DNA of 44,518 bases from SHLQ01 sp047638715 (GCA_047638715.1 JBLIMK010000014.1:1-44518); one strand, 5' to 3'. Numbered from the stretch's first letter, positions 16,653 to 26,659 are shown. Translations and numbers: made by a program. Notes: generated by a model not told the origin, from the letters alone.

Positions 16653-16814
16653 AGTGAGTCGCTAGACCTATCGGCACGTAGGCCGAACGACTTAGACCCG
16701 TCGGGACGAGCGACCGGGCACCGCCTCGGGCGTACCAGGCGAGCATCGAGGAGCGCAGCGACGGATTGCGAGCGCTGGAGGGCGAAGCCCGGGAAACGCT
16801 GTAGATTCAGCCAG

Positions 16815-17522
16815 ATGTTGGAGTTTGGGCTGACCGGTGGAATCGGGTCGGGTAAATCCACTGTTTCGGCACTTCTGTCCGGGCGCGGAGCGGTCGTTAT
16901 CGATGGCGATGCAATCGTGCGCGACCTTCAGCGTCCAGGCGAACTAGTGTTCGATAAGATGGTCGAACGATGGGGAACCGAAATTGTCAACGACGACGGA
17001 ACCCTGAACAGGGGCGCTGTGGCGGGCATCGTGTTTAGCGACGATGAGGAGCTAAGCGCCCTTAACGCGATCGTGCACCCAGCGGTCGGCCAGGAGACCC
17101 AACGCCGCGTCGACGAAGTGCGAGGCACCGACACGATCGTGGTTCACGACATTCCGTTGCTCGTCGTGCCGGGGGGAGAGCTCCTCAGCAGCCGAGACGT
17201 TTTGACGTGGGGCGGAATCGTCGTGGTCGACACGCCCGAGGATCTTGCGATCCAACGGGTGATGGACTCTCGAGAGATGGACCGCGAATCGATCGTCGCT
17301 CGAATGAGCGCGCAGGCAACTCGTGACGAGCGGAAAGCCGTCGCAAGTTTCTTAATCGATAACTCTGGCGACCTCGATGCGCTCGGTGCCCAGGTCGACG
17401 AATGTTGGGAATGGATGACCGGCCTCGCCGGATCGAGCGATGTGGAAGACGGAGAGGCCGCAGATATCACGGCCACCGGCCCTAGCGGATCGAGCGATGT
17501 GGAAGACGAAGATCCCACATGA
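16815..17522 (+). CDS. coaE: Dephospho-CoA kinase
   Basis: A 235-residue enzyme that phosphorylates dephospho-CoA in the last step of coenzyme A synthesis. The ATG at 16815 gives MLEFGLTGGIGSGKSTVSALL with the P-loop at residues 7-15; an upstream in-frame extension is not CoaE-like. Further family motifs are VVIDGDAIVRDLQRPG, IVHPAVGQE, VVHDIPLLV (the conserved PLL) and the lid region SREMDRESIVARMSAQA. The C-terminal 30 residues are an acidic tail with a duplicated unit GSSDVED. The stop overlaps the uvrB start by 4 nt; coaE-uvrB adjacency is common in actinobacteria. Confidence 0.93.
   Translation: MLEFGLTGGIGSGKSTVSALLSGRGAVVIDGDAIVRDLQRPGELVFDKMVERWGTEIVNDDGTLNRGAVAGIVFSDDEELSALNAIVHPAVGQETQRRVDEVRGTDTIVVHDIPLLVVPGGELLSSRDVLTWGGIVVVDTPEDLAIQRVMDSREMDRESIVARMSAQATRDERKAVASFLIDNSGDLDALGAQVDECWEWMTGLAGSSDVEDGEAADITATGPSGSSDVEDEDPT
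17429..17508. repeat. In-frame duplicated 23-bp unit in coaE tail
   Basis: The 23-bp sequence at 17429-17451 recurs exactly at 17486-17508, a period of 57 bp or 19 codons. Both copies encode GSSDVED. The second copy sits directly before the coaE stop / uvrB start overlap. Confidence 0.85.
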
Positions 17523-19576
17523 AAGCCATAACTTCCAATGAACGCTCGTCACGCCCCTTCGAGATGGTCACCGACTTCGAACCCGCCGGTGATCAGCCAA
17601 CCGCGATCGCTTCGCTGTCCGAGGGCATAGAACGCGGCGACAAGTTTCAAACGTTGCTCGGCATCACCGGTTCGGGCAAGAGCGCCACGATCGCATGGAC
17701 GATCGAGCAGGTCCAACGTCCGACTCTGGTGATCGCCCCGAACAAGTCTCTGGCCGCACAACTCGCGAACGAGCTCCGCGAGTTCTTCCCAAACAACCGG
17801 GTCGAGTACTTCGTGAGTTACTACGACTATTACCAGCCCGAGGCCTACATGGCGTCGAGCGACACCTACATCGAGAAGGATTCTTCGGTCAACGACGAGA
17901 TCGACCGGCTCCGTCATTCGGCAACGTCCTCCTTGCTGACCCGCCGCGACACGATCGTTGTTGCGTCCGTGTCGTGCATCTACGGCCTTGGCGCACCCGA
18001 AGAGTACGAAGCGCTTTTGCTTACCTTGCGCCCCGGTCAGGAGATCGATCAGCGCGAAATTCTCCGCAAGCTCGTCGACATGCAATACGAGCGCAACGAC
18101 CTGAACCTTGTACGGGCCAAGTTTCGGGTTCGCGGCGACACGATCGAAGTGCATCCGGCCTACGACGAGACCGTTGTCCGCATCGAGATGTTCGGCGACG
18201 AGATCGAGCAGATCACCCGCATCGATCCGCTCACGGGCGAACGTGTTGCTCAGCTCGACGAGGTGTCGATCTTTGCCGCTACACATTACGTAGCGGGTGA
18301 GGAGCGGCTTCGGAACGCGATCGTCGGTATCGAGAAGGAGCTCCAAGTTCGGCTCTCGACATTTGAAGACGAAGGCAAGCTGCTCGAAGCGCAACGGCTT
18401 CGTATGCGCACGCAGTACGACCTCGAGATGATGGCCGAGGTCGGCTATTGCAATGGCATCGAGAACTACTCCATGCACCTCGATGGACGGTCGACCGGTG
18501 AGCGGCCGTTCACGCTGATCGACTACTTCCCCGACGACTTCCTTATGGTGCTCGACGAATCACATGTCGCGGTGCCCCAGATTCACGGGCAACATGCGGG
18601 CGACCGCAGCCGAAAAGACATCCTGGTTGAACACGGCTTCCGCTTGCCATCGGCGATCGACAACCGCCCGCTTCGTTTCGACGAGTGGCTGGAAATCACG
18701 AACCAAGTCGTGTTCCTGTCGGCCACGCCTGGGCCGTACGAGCTCGATATCTCCGATCAGGTCGTCGAGCAGATCGTTCGTCCTACCGGGCTGATCGACC
18801 CCGAGGTCGTGGTCCGGCCGACCAAGGGCCAGATCGACGACTTGGTCGAGATGATCAGAGGGCGCGCGGAGAACGATCAGCGAGTGCTCGTAACGACCCT
18901 CACGAAGAAGATGTCTGAGGATCTCACCGACTACCTTCTCGAGCTCGGTCTCCGCGTCCGTTACCTGCATTCCGAGGTCGACACTCTGGAGCGGATCGAG
19001 ATCCTTCGCGATCTTCGTCTTGGAGAATTCGATGTGCTCGTCGGCATCAATCTGTTGCGTGAGGGACTCGATCTTCCCGAGGTTTCTTTGGTGGCGATTC
19101 TCGACGCCGACAAGGAAGGCTTCCTCCGAAGCCAGACCTCATTGATCCAGATGATTGGGCGTGCGGCCCGAAACGTCGACGGTCAGGTCGTCATGTACGC
19201 CGACAAGGTCACCGATTCGATGCAGCGGGCGATCAGCGAGACGATGCGCCGCCGCGGCGTGCAGGTCGAGCACAACGCGAAACACGGCATCAATCCCCAG
19301 ACGGTCCGCAAGGCCGTCACCGACATCTTGGCGATGCTGCGCCCCGCTGCCGACAACACCGCTCCCCGGCCTGGCAAGGGAAGCCGAAATCGTGGTCTTG
19401 ACGACAGTCGGCGCGTCGTCGATGCCGAAGGCATGGGACGAACCGATTTGGAGAAGCTCATCCGCACACTGGAAGAGGAAATGCTCGTGGCGTCAGGCGA
19501 GCTCAAGTTCGAATACGCTGCGCGACTCCGCGACGAGGTCAAAGACCTCAAGCGCGAGCTGCGTGAAATGGTTTAG
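17519..19576 (+). CDS. uvrB: Excinuclease ABC subunit B
   Basis: A 685-residue helicase-like subunit of the nucleotide excision repair complex, which verifies damage handed over by UvrA. The N-terminus has FQTLLGITGSGKSATIAW (Walker A at about 41-47). The beta-hairpin is YFVSYYDYYQPEAYMASSDTY, and helicase motif II is LDESHVAVPQIHGQ. The C-terminal helicase half has ATPGPYE, VLVGINLLREGLDLPEVSLV and QMIGRAARN. A UVR domain at the end (DLEKLIRTLEEEMLVASGELKFEYAARLRDEV split over the last 45 residues) binds UvrC. It starts within the coaE stop codon; uvrA follows 41 bp downstream. Confidence 0.97.
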   Translation: MKAITSNERSSRPFEMVTDFEPAGDQPTAIASLSEGIERGDKFQTLLGITGSGKSATIAWTIEQVQRPTLVIAPNKSLAAQLANELREFFPNNRVEYFVSYYDYYQPEAYMASSDTYIEKDSSVNDEIDRLRHSATSSLLTRRDTIVVASVSCIYGLGAPEEYEALLLTLRPGQEIDQREILRKLVDMQYERNDLNLVRAKFRVRGDTIEVHPAYDETVVRIEMFGDEIEQITRIDPLTGERVAQLDEVSIFAATHYVAGEERLRNAIVGIEKELQVRLSTFEDEGKLLEAQRLRMRTQYDLEMMAEVGYCNGIENYSMHLDGRSTGERPFTLIDYFPDDFLMVLDESHVAVPQIHGQHAGDRSRKDILVEHGFRLPSAIDNRPLRFDEWLEITNQVVFLSATPGPYELDISDQVVEQIVRPTGLIDPEVVVRPTKGQIDDLVEMIRGRAENDQRVLVTTLTKKMSEDLTDYLLELGLRVRYLHSEVDTLERIEILRDLRLGEFDVLVGINLLREGLDLPEVSLVAILDADKEGFLRSQTSLIQMIGRAARNVDGQVVMYADKVTDSMQRAISETMRRRGVQVEHNAKHGINPQTVRKAVTDILAMLRPAADNTAPRPGKGSRNRGLDDSRRVVDAEGMGRTDLEKLIRTLEEEMLVASGELKFEYAARLRDEVKDLKRELREMV

Positions 19577-19617
19577 GCGCACCAGCGCCGACATTGACAG
19601 TTCAGAGGAACGTACAC

Positions 19618-22473
19618 ATGGCAGATCGTTTGGTGGTGCAAGGCGCGCGCGAACACAACTTGCGCAACGTCGACATCGACCTTCCGAGAGACAAACTCAT
19701 CGTCTTCACGGGCCTCTCGGGATCTGGTAAGTCGTCGCTCGCCTTCGACACGATCTACGCCGAGGGCCAGCGTCGCTACGTCGAATCGCTGAGTGCCTAT
19801 GCACGCCAGTTCCTCGGCCAAATGGATAAACCCGATGTCGACTTCATCGAGGGGTTGTCCCCGGCGATCTCGATCGACCAGAAGAGCGCGTCTCGTAACC
19901 CGCGCTCGACCGTCGGCACCGTAACGGAGGTCTACGACTACCTCCGCTTGCTTTATGCGCGAATCGGCGTGGCCCACGACCCCGAGACCGGTGAGCGCCT
20001 CGAGCGCCAGACGCCTCAGCAGATCGTCGACCGGGTGCTGTTGATGGACGAGGGAACAAGGTTCCAGGTCCTCGCGCCGGTCGTTCGTGGTCGAAAGGGC
20101 ACCTACGACACGCTCCTCGCCGACCTCGCAGGTCAAGGCTTCGCGAGAGCGATCGTCGATGGCGACCAGATCGAGCTCGAACAGCTGGATGACCTCGATC
20201 TCGACCTGGAACGTTACGAGACGCACACGATCCAGATCGTGGTCGATCGCCTCGTGTTGCGCGATGGCATCGAGCGGCGCCTGACCGAGTCAATGGAGAC
20301 CGCTCTGGCCTTGGCCGATGGGGTAGCGGAGATCCAGATCATGCCTGGACGCGACGATGAGGACGCCGAACCCGAGGTTGTGGTGTTCAGTCAGCATCTG
20401 TCGCGCCCGTCCGACGGCAAGTCGTTCGAAGAGCTCGCTCCCCGTAACTTCTCGTTCAACTCTCCCTACGGTGCCTGCACACATTGTGATGGTTTGGGCA
20501 CGGTCTTTGAGGTCGACGAACAACTCGTCGTCCCAGATATCGAGGCCACGATCGATGGCGGAGCCATCGCCCCATGGGCTGGTGGCCGAAGCCGCTACTT
20601 CAGCCGGCTCGTCGAAGCGGTCTGCGAGGAGAAGAACATTCCCCTCGACAAGCCATGGGAGAAACTTCCAAAGGTGCAACAACAGCTGCTTTTGCGCGGT
20701 GGCATGAAGGAGCGCATCACGGTTCGGTACAAGAACCGTTTTGGTCGTGCTCGGACCTATCAGGCCAAGTTCGAAGGCGTAATTCCGTATCTGCAGCGTC
20801 GTCACCAAGAGGCCGAGTCGGACAGCCAGCGTGACCAGATCGAGGGGTACATGCGCACGGTGCATTGCCCGCATTGCGATGGCGCCCGGCTCAACCCACT
20901 TTCGCTCGCGGTCACGATCGACAACCTCACGATCCACGACGTGTGTTCGATGTCGATCGGTGAGGCAGCCAAGACGCTCAACAACCTTTCCCTGAGCGAC
21001 CGCGACATGATCATCGCTGAACAGGTCGTGAAGGAAGTCAACGCTCGAATGGGTTTCCTGCTCGACGTGGGCCTCGACTATTTGTCGCTGTCGAGAAACG
21101 CAGCGACGCTCGCTGGTGGCGAGGCACAACGAATCCGTCTCGCAAGCCAGATCGGTAGTGGCCTCGTCGGTGTGCTCTACGTGCTCGACGAGCCATCGAT
21201 CGGGCTTCATCAGCGCGACAACCAACGTTTGATCGAAACCCTTCTTCGACTCCGAGACCTCGGCAACACCGTCCTCGTCGTCGAACATGACGAAGAGACG
21301 ATCAAGATTGCTGATCACGTGGTCGACATTGGTCCAGGCGCCGGAGAACATGGTGGTCTCATCGTTCATTCGGGAACCGTCAAGGGCCTGATGAAGAACA
21401 AACAGTCGATGACCGGTCAGTACCTCTCGGGCCGTCGATCGATCCCCGTTCCCGAGATACGTCGGACGCCGACCGAAGAGTCGATCTGGGTGCGGGGCGC
21501 GCGAGAGAACAACCTCAAGAATATCGATGTCGAGATTCCGCTCGGCGTGTTCGTCGGTATCACCGGTGTGTCGGGGTCGGGGAAGTCATCGCTGATCAAC
21601 CAGATTCTGCTGCCGAGCCTCATGCAGAAGATCTACAACTCCAAGATGCCTCCCGGCTTGCATAAGAAGGTCGAGGGGGTCGAGCACGTCGACAAAGTGA
21701 TCGCGATCGATCAATCTCCGATCGGTAGAACACCACGTTCGAACCCGGCCACTTACACGGGAGTGTTCGACCACATTCGCAAACTCTTTGCACAGACGAC
21801 CGAGGCGAAGGTCCGCGGGTATCTCCCTGGCCGCTTCAGCTTCAACGTGAAGGGTGGTCGGTGTGAGGCATGTTCTGGCGACGGCACGATCAAGATCGAG
21901 ATGCACTTTCTTCCCGATGTATACGTGCCGTGCGAGGTCTGTACCGGTAAGCGATACAACCGCGACACGCTCGATATCTTGTTCAAGGGCAAGAACATCG
22001 CTGAAGTGCTCGATATGCCAATCGAGCAGGGCCTGGCCTTCTTCGAGAACCAACCGCCGATCGCTCGACACCTGCAGACGTTGGTCGATGTGGGTTTGGG
22101 TTATGTTCGCCTTGGTCAGCCAGCGCCGACGTTGTCAGGCGGTGAGGCACAGCGAGTGAAGCTGTCTTCCGAGCTGGCCAAGCGTTCTACCGGCCACACC
22201 ATGTACATCTTGGACGAGCCGACGACCGGCCTGCACTTCGAAGACATTCGTCGTCTCCTCACGGTTCTCAGTCGCTTGGTCGATCAGGGAAACACGGTGG
22301 TGGTGATCGAGCACAATCTCGATGTCATCAAGACGGCCGATCATCTGATCGATATGGGCCCCGAGGGTGGGACCGGCGGCGGTCGCATTCTTGCGGTGGG
22401 GACGCCGGAATATCTAGCGAGCGTTCCCGAGAGCCACACCGGCCGGTACTTGGCCAAACTCTTGCCCGCCTGA
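19618..22473 (+). CDS. uvrA: Excinuclease ABC subunit A
   Basis: A 951-residue DNA-damage-binding ABC ATPase. The ATG at 19618 is chosen because AGAGGAA (19604-19610) sits 7 nt upstream and the family N-terminus (MADRLVVQGAREHNLRNVD) begins there; an in-frame ATG at 19594 is less likely. The two nucleotide-binding halves have Walker A TGLSGSGKSSLAFDT and TGVSGSGKSSLINQ, and signatures LAGGEAQRIRLA and LSGGEAQRVKLS. Zinc modules show CTHCDGLG with CPHCDGAR in the first half and CEACSGDG with CEVCTGKRYN in the second. Full length and intact. Confidence 0.97.
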   Translation: MADRLVVQGAREHNLRNVDIDLPRDKLIVFTGLSGSGKSSLAFDTIYAEGQRRYVESLSAYARQFLGQMDKPDVDFIEGLSPAISIDQKSASRNPRSTVGTVTEVYDYLRLLYARIGVAHDPETGERLERQTPQQIVDRVLLMDEGTRFQVLAPVVRGRKGTYDTLLADLAGQGFARAIVDGDQIELEQLDDLDLDLERYETHTIQIVVDRLVLRDGIERRLTESMETALALADGVAEIQIMPGRDDEDAEPEVVVFSQHLSRPSDGKSFEELAPRNFSFNSPYGACTHCDGLGTVFEVDEQLVVPDIEATIDGGAIAPWAGGRSRYFSRLVEAVCEEKNIPLDKPWEKLPKVQQQLLLRGGMKERITVRYKNRFGRARTYQAKFEGVIPYLQRRHQEAESDSQRDQIEGYMRTVHCPHCDGARLNPLSLAVTIDNLTIHDVCSMSIGEAAKTLNNLSLSDRDMIIAEQVVKEVNARMGFLLDVGLDYLSLSRNAATLAGGEAQRIRLASQIGSGLVGVLYVLDEPSIGLHQRDNQRLIETLLRLRDLGNTVLVVEHDEETIKIADHVVDIGPGAGEHGGLIVHSGTVKGLMKNKQSMTGQYLSGRRSIPVPEIRRTPTEESIWVRGARENNLKNIDVEIPLGVFVGITGVSGSGKSSLINQILLPSLMQKIYNSKMPPGLHKKVEGVEHVDKVIAIDQSPIGRTPRSNPATYTGVFDHIRKLFAQTTEAKVRGYLPGRFSFNVKGGRCEACSGDGTIKIEMHFLPDVYVPCEVCTGKRYNRDTLDILFKGKNIAEVLDMPIEQGLAFFENQPPIARHLQTLVDVGLGYVRLGQPAPTLSGGEAQRVKLSSELAKRSTGHTMYILDEPTTGLHFEDIRRLLTVLSRLVDQGNTVVVIEHNLDVIKTADHLIDMGPEGGTGGGRILAVGTPEYLASVPESHTGRYLAKLLPA

Positions 22474-22510
22474 GAATTCAAGAATCGGCCCATTCCGCCG
22501 ATTGAGCGGG

Positions 22511-23731
22511 ATGTCAGAAGATGCCGCTGGATCTACGATTCTTCGACGTCGCCCATGGTCGGTCGTATCGGTCGTCCTCGCGTCGGGATTTTTGTTCGGC
22601 GTGGTTTCGAACGCGATCAAGAAGGAGACGATCGGGATCGACTTCGGCGTATTCCACGCTGGCGGCTCGCTCATTCGGACGAGCGGTTATGACGCCGTCT
22701 ACAACACAACGACCTTCTCGAACTTTCTCACCACCGAGTACTTTCCATCGCTCGTTGGGTCTCGGACCGTCTCACACTTCATCAGTACGCCGACGTTTGG
22801 CTGGTTTAGTCAGGTGTTGAGTCTTGTGCCGTTCACAGCGGCGTTCGTCCTTTGGCTCCTACTCGGTGCGTTCGCGCTCGTTTCGGCGTGTCGACATCTC
22901 GGTCTCCCGCGATGGACGCCGGTGGTACTTCTCATCAGCCCCATCATGGCGCTGAACACGAGCCTCGGCCAGACCGGCCCCTTCGCGCTCCTTTTGTTCG
23001 CCTACATACATCGCGAAACCGTCGAAGACCGCCCGTTTCGTCTCGGAGTCCTGTCTGGGTTGTTCATCCTCAAGCCGCCGCTCGCGCTCGGTTACGGGTT
23101 GTTGTGGTTGATTTGGTCGCGTCGATACCTGCATTCGCTGCTCGCTGCAGCGTTCACCGGGCTTTTGCTCTCCGTGCCGACCTTCATCGGAGGTCTTCAG
23201 CCGTGGCGTGGCTTCATCGGGGCGATGGAAGAACGAGCCGATGCCGAGTCAGCATGGTCGCAACAGTCGTCCTCGGTTCCCGAGTTCCTGAAACTGTTCC
23301 TTCCCAATGCTCCCTCCTGGGTGACGGTGCTCTCTTGGGGTATCGGACTTGGCGCCGCTGCGATGCTCGTGCTGGTCGCGCAACGCCGTTTCGGTCATGA
23401 CGCAGAGGTGATGTCAGCCGCGGCCGTCGTTGCGACCGTCGTCGCGTCGCCGCACCTCCTCGTGTATGACTCGCTCATCCTTCTTGTGCCGGCGGCGGTC
23501 GCTTACCGTCGCGGCCTGCTCACCGGAGACCGCGCTGGGCTGCTCGCCGCGATCATGACGGCCTCGTTCGCCTTCGGACCAGTGATCTACAACCTGCAAT
23601 ACGACGTGGCTGGTCGAGGGATCGGCATGGAACTTCCCGCGCTCGTCGCGTGTGTCTGGCTACTCGTTCGCTGGAACGAGCAGAAGCAGGCCGAGGCCGA
23701 ACCGTTACTCGCGGTACTGGCGGATGCGTGA
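22511..23731 (+). CDS. GT87-family membrane glycosyltransferase (DUF2029), second copy
   Basis: A protein of about 406 residues with roughly ten membrane segments, from ATG 22511 (a TTG at 22502 is possible). After the first helix it has IGIDFGVFHAGGSLIRTSG with the conserved acidic residue, then FISTPTFGWFSQVLSLVPFTAAF. Later LGQTGPFALLLFAYI and FILKPPLALGYGLLWLI resemble the first GT87 protein at 12974. It is presumed to use a polyprenol-linked sugar; the substrate is unknown. It lies 37 bp after uvrA, and its 3' end overlaps the end of the convergent SpsF-like gene by 27 bp. Confidence 0.75.
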   Translation: MSEDAAGSTILRRRPWSVVSVVLASGFLFGVVSNAIKKETIGIDFGVFHAGGSLIRTSGYDAVYNTTTFSNFLTTEYFPSLVGSRTVSHFISTPTFGWFSQVLSLVPFTAAFVLWLLLGAFALVSACRHLGLPRWTPVVLLISPIMALNTSLGQTGPFALLLFAYIHRETVEDRPFRLGVLSGLFILKPPLALGYGLLWLIWSRRYLHSLLAAAFTGLLLSVPTFIGGLQPWRGFIGAMEERADAESAWSQQSSSVPEFLKLFLPNAPSWVTVLSWGIGLGAAAMLVLVAQRRFGHDAEVMSAAAVVATVVASPHLLVYDSLILLVPAAVAYRRGLLTGDRAGLLAAIMTASFAFGPVIYNLQYDVAGRGIGMELPALVACVWLLVRWNEQKQAEAEPLLAVLADA

Positions 23732-24712
23732 GCCGTCGATGGTGAGAGCGAGTACCTGATCGTCGGCGAGGAGTCGTTCGTCGACGGCATGCAAGGTCGA
23801 TTCGGCGAGGTTGTCGGCGAGGTTGGGCGCGAATTGTCCGGCGAGGGTTCCCCAACCGTTCTGCACAGAAACGGTGACCGCTCCGATGAGGCTGTCGTTG
23901 GTCCATACGCCCCAGCTTCGACGGCTGGCATCGGTGAGGGGGAGCGGGTCAGGCAGATGGCCAAGACCTTCGGTGAGTGCTGGAAGTGATGCGGCGACGT
24001 TTTCGCGGGCGACCCGAAGCCGAACTGCGCCGCTATGTGTTTCGGGCCTGTCGTGGGCGAGCAGGTCGTGCCAAGAAATTGATAGATCGCCGCCGCTGCT
24101 ATTCAGCAACGCGGTCATCGATTCCAGTGCGGCCGGACCCGTGACCCGCCAGTCGTGATCCTCGTAGTCGCCCGAGGCAACGACTGACTGCAAGTTGTAA
24201 TTCGCTGGCCGGCGCTGGACATAGGTGGTGACTCCAGCTCGCTCGGAGCCAGGAGTGGCTTGCTCGGCAGCGTCAAGGAGTGCATCGGAGCGGATGACCT
24301 CCACATCGAGTCCTTTGGGATGAGTCCGAAGCAGCGTGTTCGATGTGTAGTCGGCGCCGGTCTCGATGTGCTTGGCCACGACATCGGCCACGACGTGGTG
24401 GTCGATAAAGGGAGAATCGGCAGTGACGCGCACGAGGTGTTCAGCCGGATAGTCGGCAATCACCTCGACGAAGCGGGCGAGGATGTCATCGGAAGGTCCA
24501 CGCACGGTCGCGGCGCCGTTGTTGCGTGCGATCGCCTCGATGTCCTGGTCGCCTGGAAGATCGGAAACAGCAACGAGGAGTGGCCCGTCGGCGAAGCCGG
24601 ACAGACGTTGGAGCGCGGCATCGAGCACTGTGCCGCCAGCAAACGGTAGTAGTTGAAGGTCGCGACGGTTCGTTCCGTCATGGCCTGCTTGAACGACGAG
24701 CAGAATGCTCAC
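23705..24712 (-). CDS. SpsF-like cytidylyltransferase-type protein
   Basis: A 335-residue protein. GTG at 24712 is chosen because AGGAGG (complement of 24720-24725) lies 7 nt upstream; a longer frame to 24757 lacks support. Residues 1-225 match the SpsF/NeuA-like nucleotidyltransferase fold: GGTVLDAALQRLSG, GPSDDILARFVEVI, VRVTADSPFID and KGLDVEVIRSDAL. The usual N-terminal signature QARMGSxRLPGK is replaced by QAGHDGTNRRDLQLL, so CTP binding may be altered or lost. The C-terminal 100 residues are not recognised. It is divergent from uvrC across 67 bp that must hold both promoters. Family members activate sugars for surface polysaccharides. Confidence 0.65.
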   Translation of the reverse strand: MSILLVVQAGHDGTNRRDLQLLPFAGGTVLDAALQRLSGFADGPLLVAVSDLPGDQDIEAIARNNGAATVRGPSDDILARFVEVIADYPAEHLVRVTADSPFIDHHVVADVVAKHIETGADYTSNTLLRTHPKGLDVEVIRSDALLDAAEQATPGSERAGVTTYVQRRPANYNLQSVVASGDYEDHDWRVTGPAALESMTALLNSSGGDLSISWHDLLAHDRPETHSGAVRLRVARENVAASLPALTEGLGHLPDPLPLTDASRRSWGVWTNDSLIGAVTVSVQNGWGTLAGQFAPNLADNLAESTLHAVDERLLADDQVLALTIDGSRIRQYRE

Positions 24713-24779
24713 GGTAAATCCTCCTGGAACCGCCCGAAGCCCAAGTACGAGGCTCACGCTAGCGGGTTAGGTTAGACGG

Positions 24780-26630
24780 GTGGTAGAGCGTCCGCCGACA
24801 GGTTCGATTCCAGATGCCCCTGGGTCGTACCAATTTCGTGATCGCGATGGTCGAATTATCTATGTGGGCAAGGCGAAGAGCCTTCGAAGCCGACTGAGTA
24901 ACTACTTTCAAAAGAACCTTCCGCTTCGCACGGCGACGATGGTCCGAACGGCTGAATCGGTCGAATGGATCCAGGTCGAGAACGAGCTTGAAGCATTGAT
25001 GCTCGAGTACACGCTGATCAAAGAGCATCGGCCACGTTTCAACATCCGACTCGTCGATGACAAGAGTTATCCGTTTCTCGCGATCAGTGAGTCCGATGAG
25101 TGGCCGCGGGCGATGGTGATGCGCGGCAAGAAACGAAAGGGCGTTCGTTACTACGGGCCGTTTGGCCATGCGTATGCAATTCGCGAGACGCTCGACCTGT
25201 TGTTGCGGACGTTTCCGGTCCGAACATGTTCGGACAACAAACTCGAGCGGCACGCAAAACTCGGTCGACCATGTCTGCTCTTCCACATCGAGAAGTGCTC
25301 GGGGCCTTGCGTCGGAGAAATTTCGGCCGAGGATTATGACGCGCTCGTCGCCGAGCTGATCGGCTTTCTCGACGGCGAGACCGACGCTGTTGTCGCTGAG
25401 CTCGAGTCTCGGATGGCCGCAGCGGCCGAAGCGTACGAGTTCGAGCTCGCAGCCCGACTGCGCGACCAGATGGCCTCGGTCCGAAAAGCGATCGAAAAGC
25501 AGCAAATGGTGGGCCCACGTACCGATGACTACGACGTCATCGGGATGCACGGAGACGAGCTGGAATCGGCGGTGCAAGTTTTCTTCGTTCGACGGGGCCG
25601 CGTCGTTGGACGGCGAGGTTTCATCGTCGACAAAGTGGAAGATCTGTCCGATGGCGAGCTCATCGACAGAATCCTCGAAGGCATCTACTCCGATGAACCG
25701 GCGGTCGGGTATCCCAAGCAGGTCATTGTGCCGATGGCCTCCAGCGACCCCGAGCTCTACTCCGCCTGGATGGGAGAACTTCGCGGGTCGGCGGTCAGTG
25801 TCCGTGTCCCGCAGCGCGGCGACAAACGTGCCCTTCTGGAAACGGTCACGCGGAATGCAAAGGAGTCCTTCAATCGGCATCGTCTCAAGCGGGCCTCGGA
25901 TCACAACAGTCGCGCGAAGGCTCTGAACGAGCTGCAGGAATACCTTGGTCTCGATGAATCCCCGTTGCGGATCGAGTGTTACGACATGAGCCACATTCAG
26001 GGAACCGATTACGTCGGCTCGATGGTGGTCGTCGAAGATGGTCTCGCGAAGCGGTCGGATTACCGGCGCTTCAAAATCAAGACGGTCGATGGCAACAACG
26101 ATTACGCGGCCATGGCCGAAGTGCTGGAGCGACGCCTCACGAACTACTTGTCGGATCGTCGCAAACCGGTCGAGGAGCGTGGGAAGTTCGCATATCCGCC
26201 GAACTTGATCGTCGTCGATGGCGGCAAGGGTCAACTTTCAGCCTCGCTCGAGGTACTGCAGTCGCTCGGGCTCGAGGACGAAATTCCGATCGTCTCGTTG
26301 GCCAAACAGTTCGAAGAGGTGTACGTGCCCGGCCGGTCGGCGCCGATTCGGATTCCGCGTCAGTCCGAAGCGCTCTATCTGCTCCAACGCCTCCGCGACG
26401 AGTCGCATCGTTTCGCGATCGCGTATCATCGCCAACTTCGCGGAAAGCGCATGACCAAGTCGGCGCTCGACGGTATTTCGGGGCTTGGTCCGAGCAGGAA
26501 GGAGCGTCTGTTGAAGGAGTTCGGCAGTGTCCGGGCGGTGAAACAGGCGAGCGAGGACGACTTGAGAGCCTTTGGCTGGCTTCCCAATGATGTTGCCGAG
26601 AACGTTTGGAACCATCTGCACTCGGCGTAG
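24780..26630 (+). CDS. uvrC: Excinuclease ABC subunit C
   Basis: A 616-residue nuclease making both incisions in nucleotide excision repair; GTG start at 24780. The GIY-YIG domain is at about 12-95 (PGSYQFRDRDGRIIYVGKAKSLRSR split across the motif). A Cys-containing region (RTCSDNKL, CLLFHIEKCSGPC) follows, then the UVR domain at about 205-240 (EAYEFELAARLRDQMASV). The RNase H-like domain has IECYDMSHIQGTDYVGSMVV and LIVVDGGKGQLSA, and the end is helix-hairpin-helix (GISGLGPSRKERLLKEFGSV). It is 2.3 kb downstream of uvrA, so all three subunits lie within 10 kb. Confidence 0.97.
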   Translation: MVERPPTGSIPDAPGSYQFRDRDGRIIYVGKAKSLRSRLSNYFQKNLPLRTATMVRTAESVEWIQVENELEALMLEYTLIKEHRPRFNIRLVDDKSYPFLAISESDEWPRAMVMRGKKRKGVRYYGPFGHAYAIRETLDLLLRTFPVRTCSDNKLERHAKLGRPCLLFHIEKCSGPCVGEISAEDYDALVAELIGFLDGETDAVVAELESRMAAAAEAYEFELAARLRDQMASVRKAIEKQQMVGPRTDDYDVIGMHGDELESAVQVFFVRRGRVVGRRGFIVDKVEDLSDGELIDRILEGIYSDEPAVGYPKQVIVPMASSDPELYSAWMGELRGSAVSVRVPQRGDKRALLETVTRNAKESFNRHRLKRASDHNSRAKALNELQEYLGLDESPLRIECYDMSHIQGTDYVGSMVVVEDGLAKRSDYRRFKIKTVDGNNDYAAMAEVLERRLTNYLSDRRKPVEERGKFAYPPNLIVVDGGKGQLSASLEVLQSLGLEDEIPIVSLAKQFEEVYVPGRSAPIRIPRQSEALYLLQRLRDESHRFAIAYHRQLRGKRMTKSALDGISGLGPSRKERLLKEFGSVRAVKQASEDDLRAFGWLPNDVAENVWNHLHSA

Positions 26631-26659
26631 GCGCGGACGTCCCGCTACAATCGAGCGCG

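Noticed and set aside
24759..26234. 491-residue minus-strand frame over uvrC
   Set aside because: Antisense to a textbook UvrC; no domain or ribosome site.
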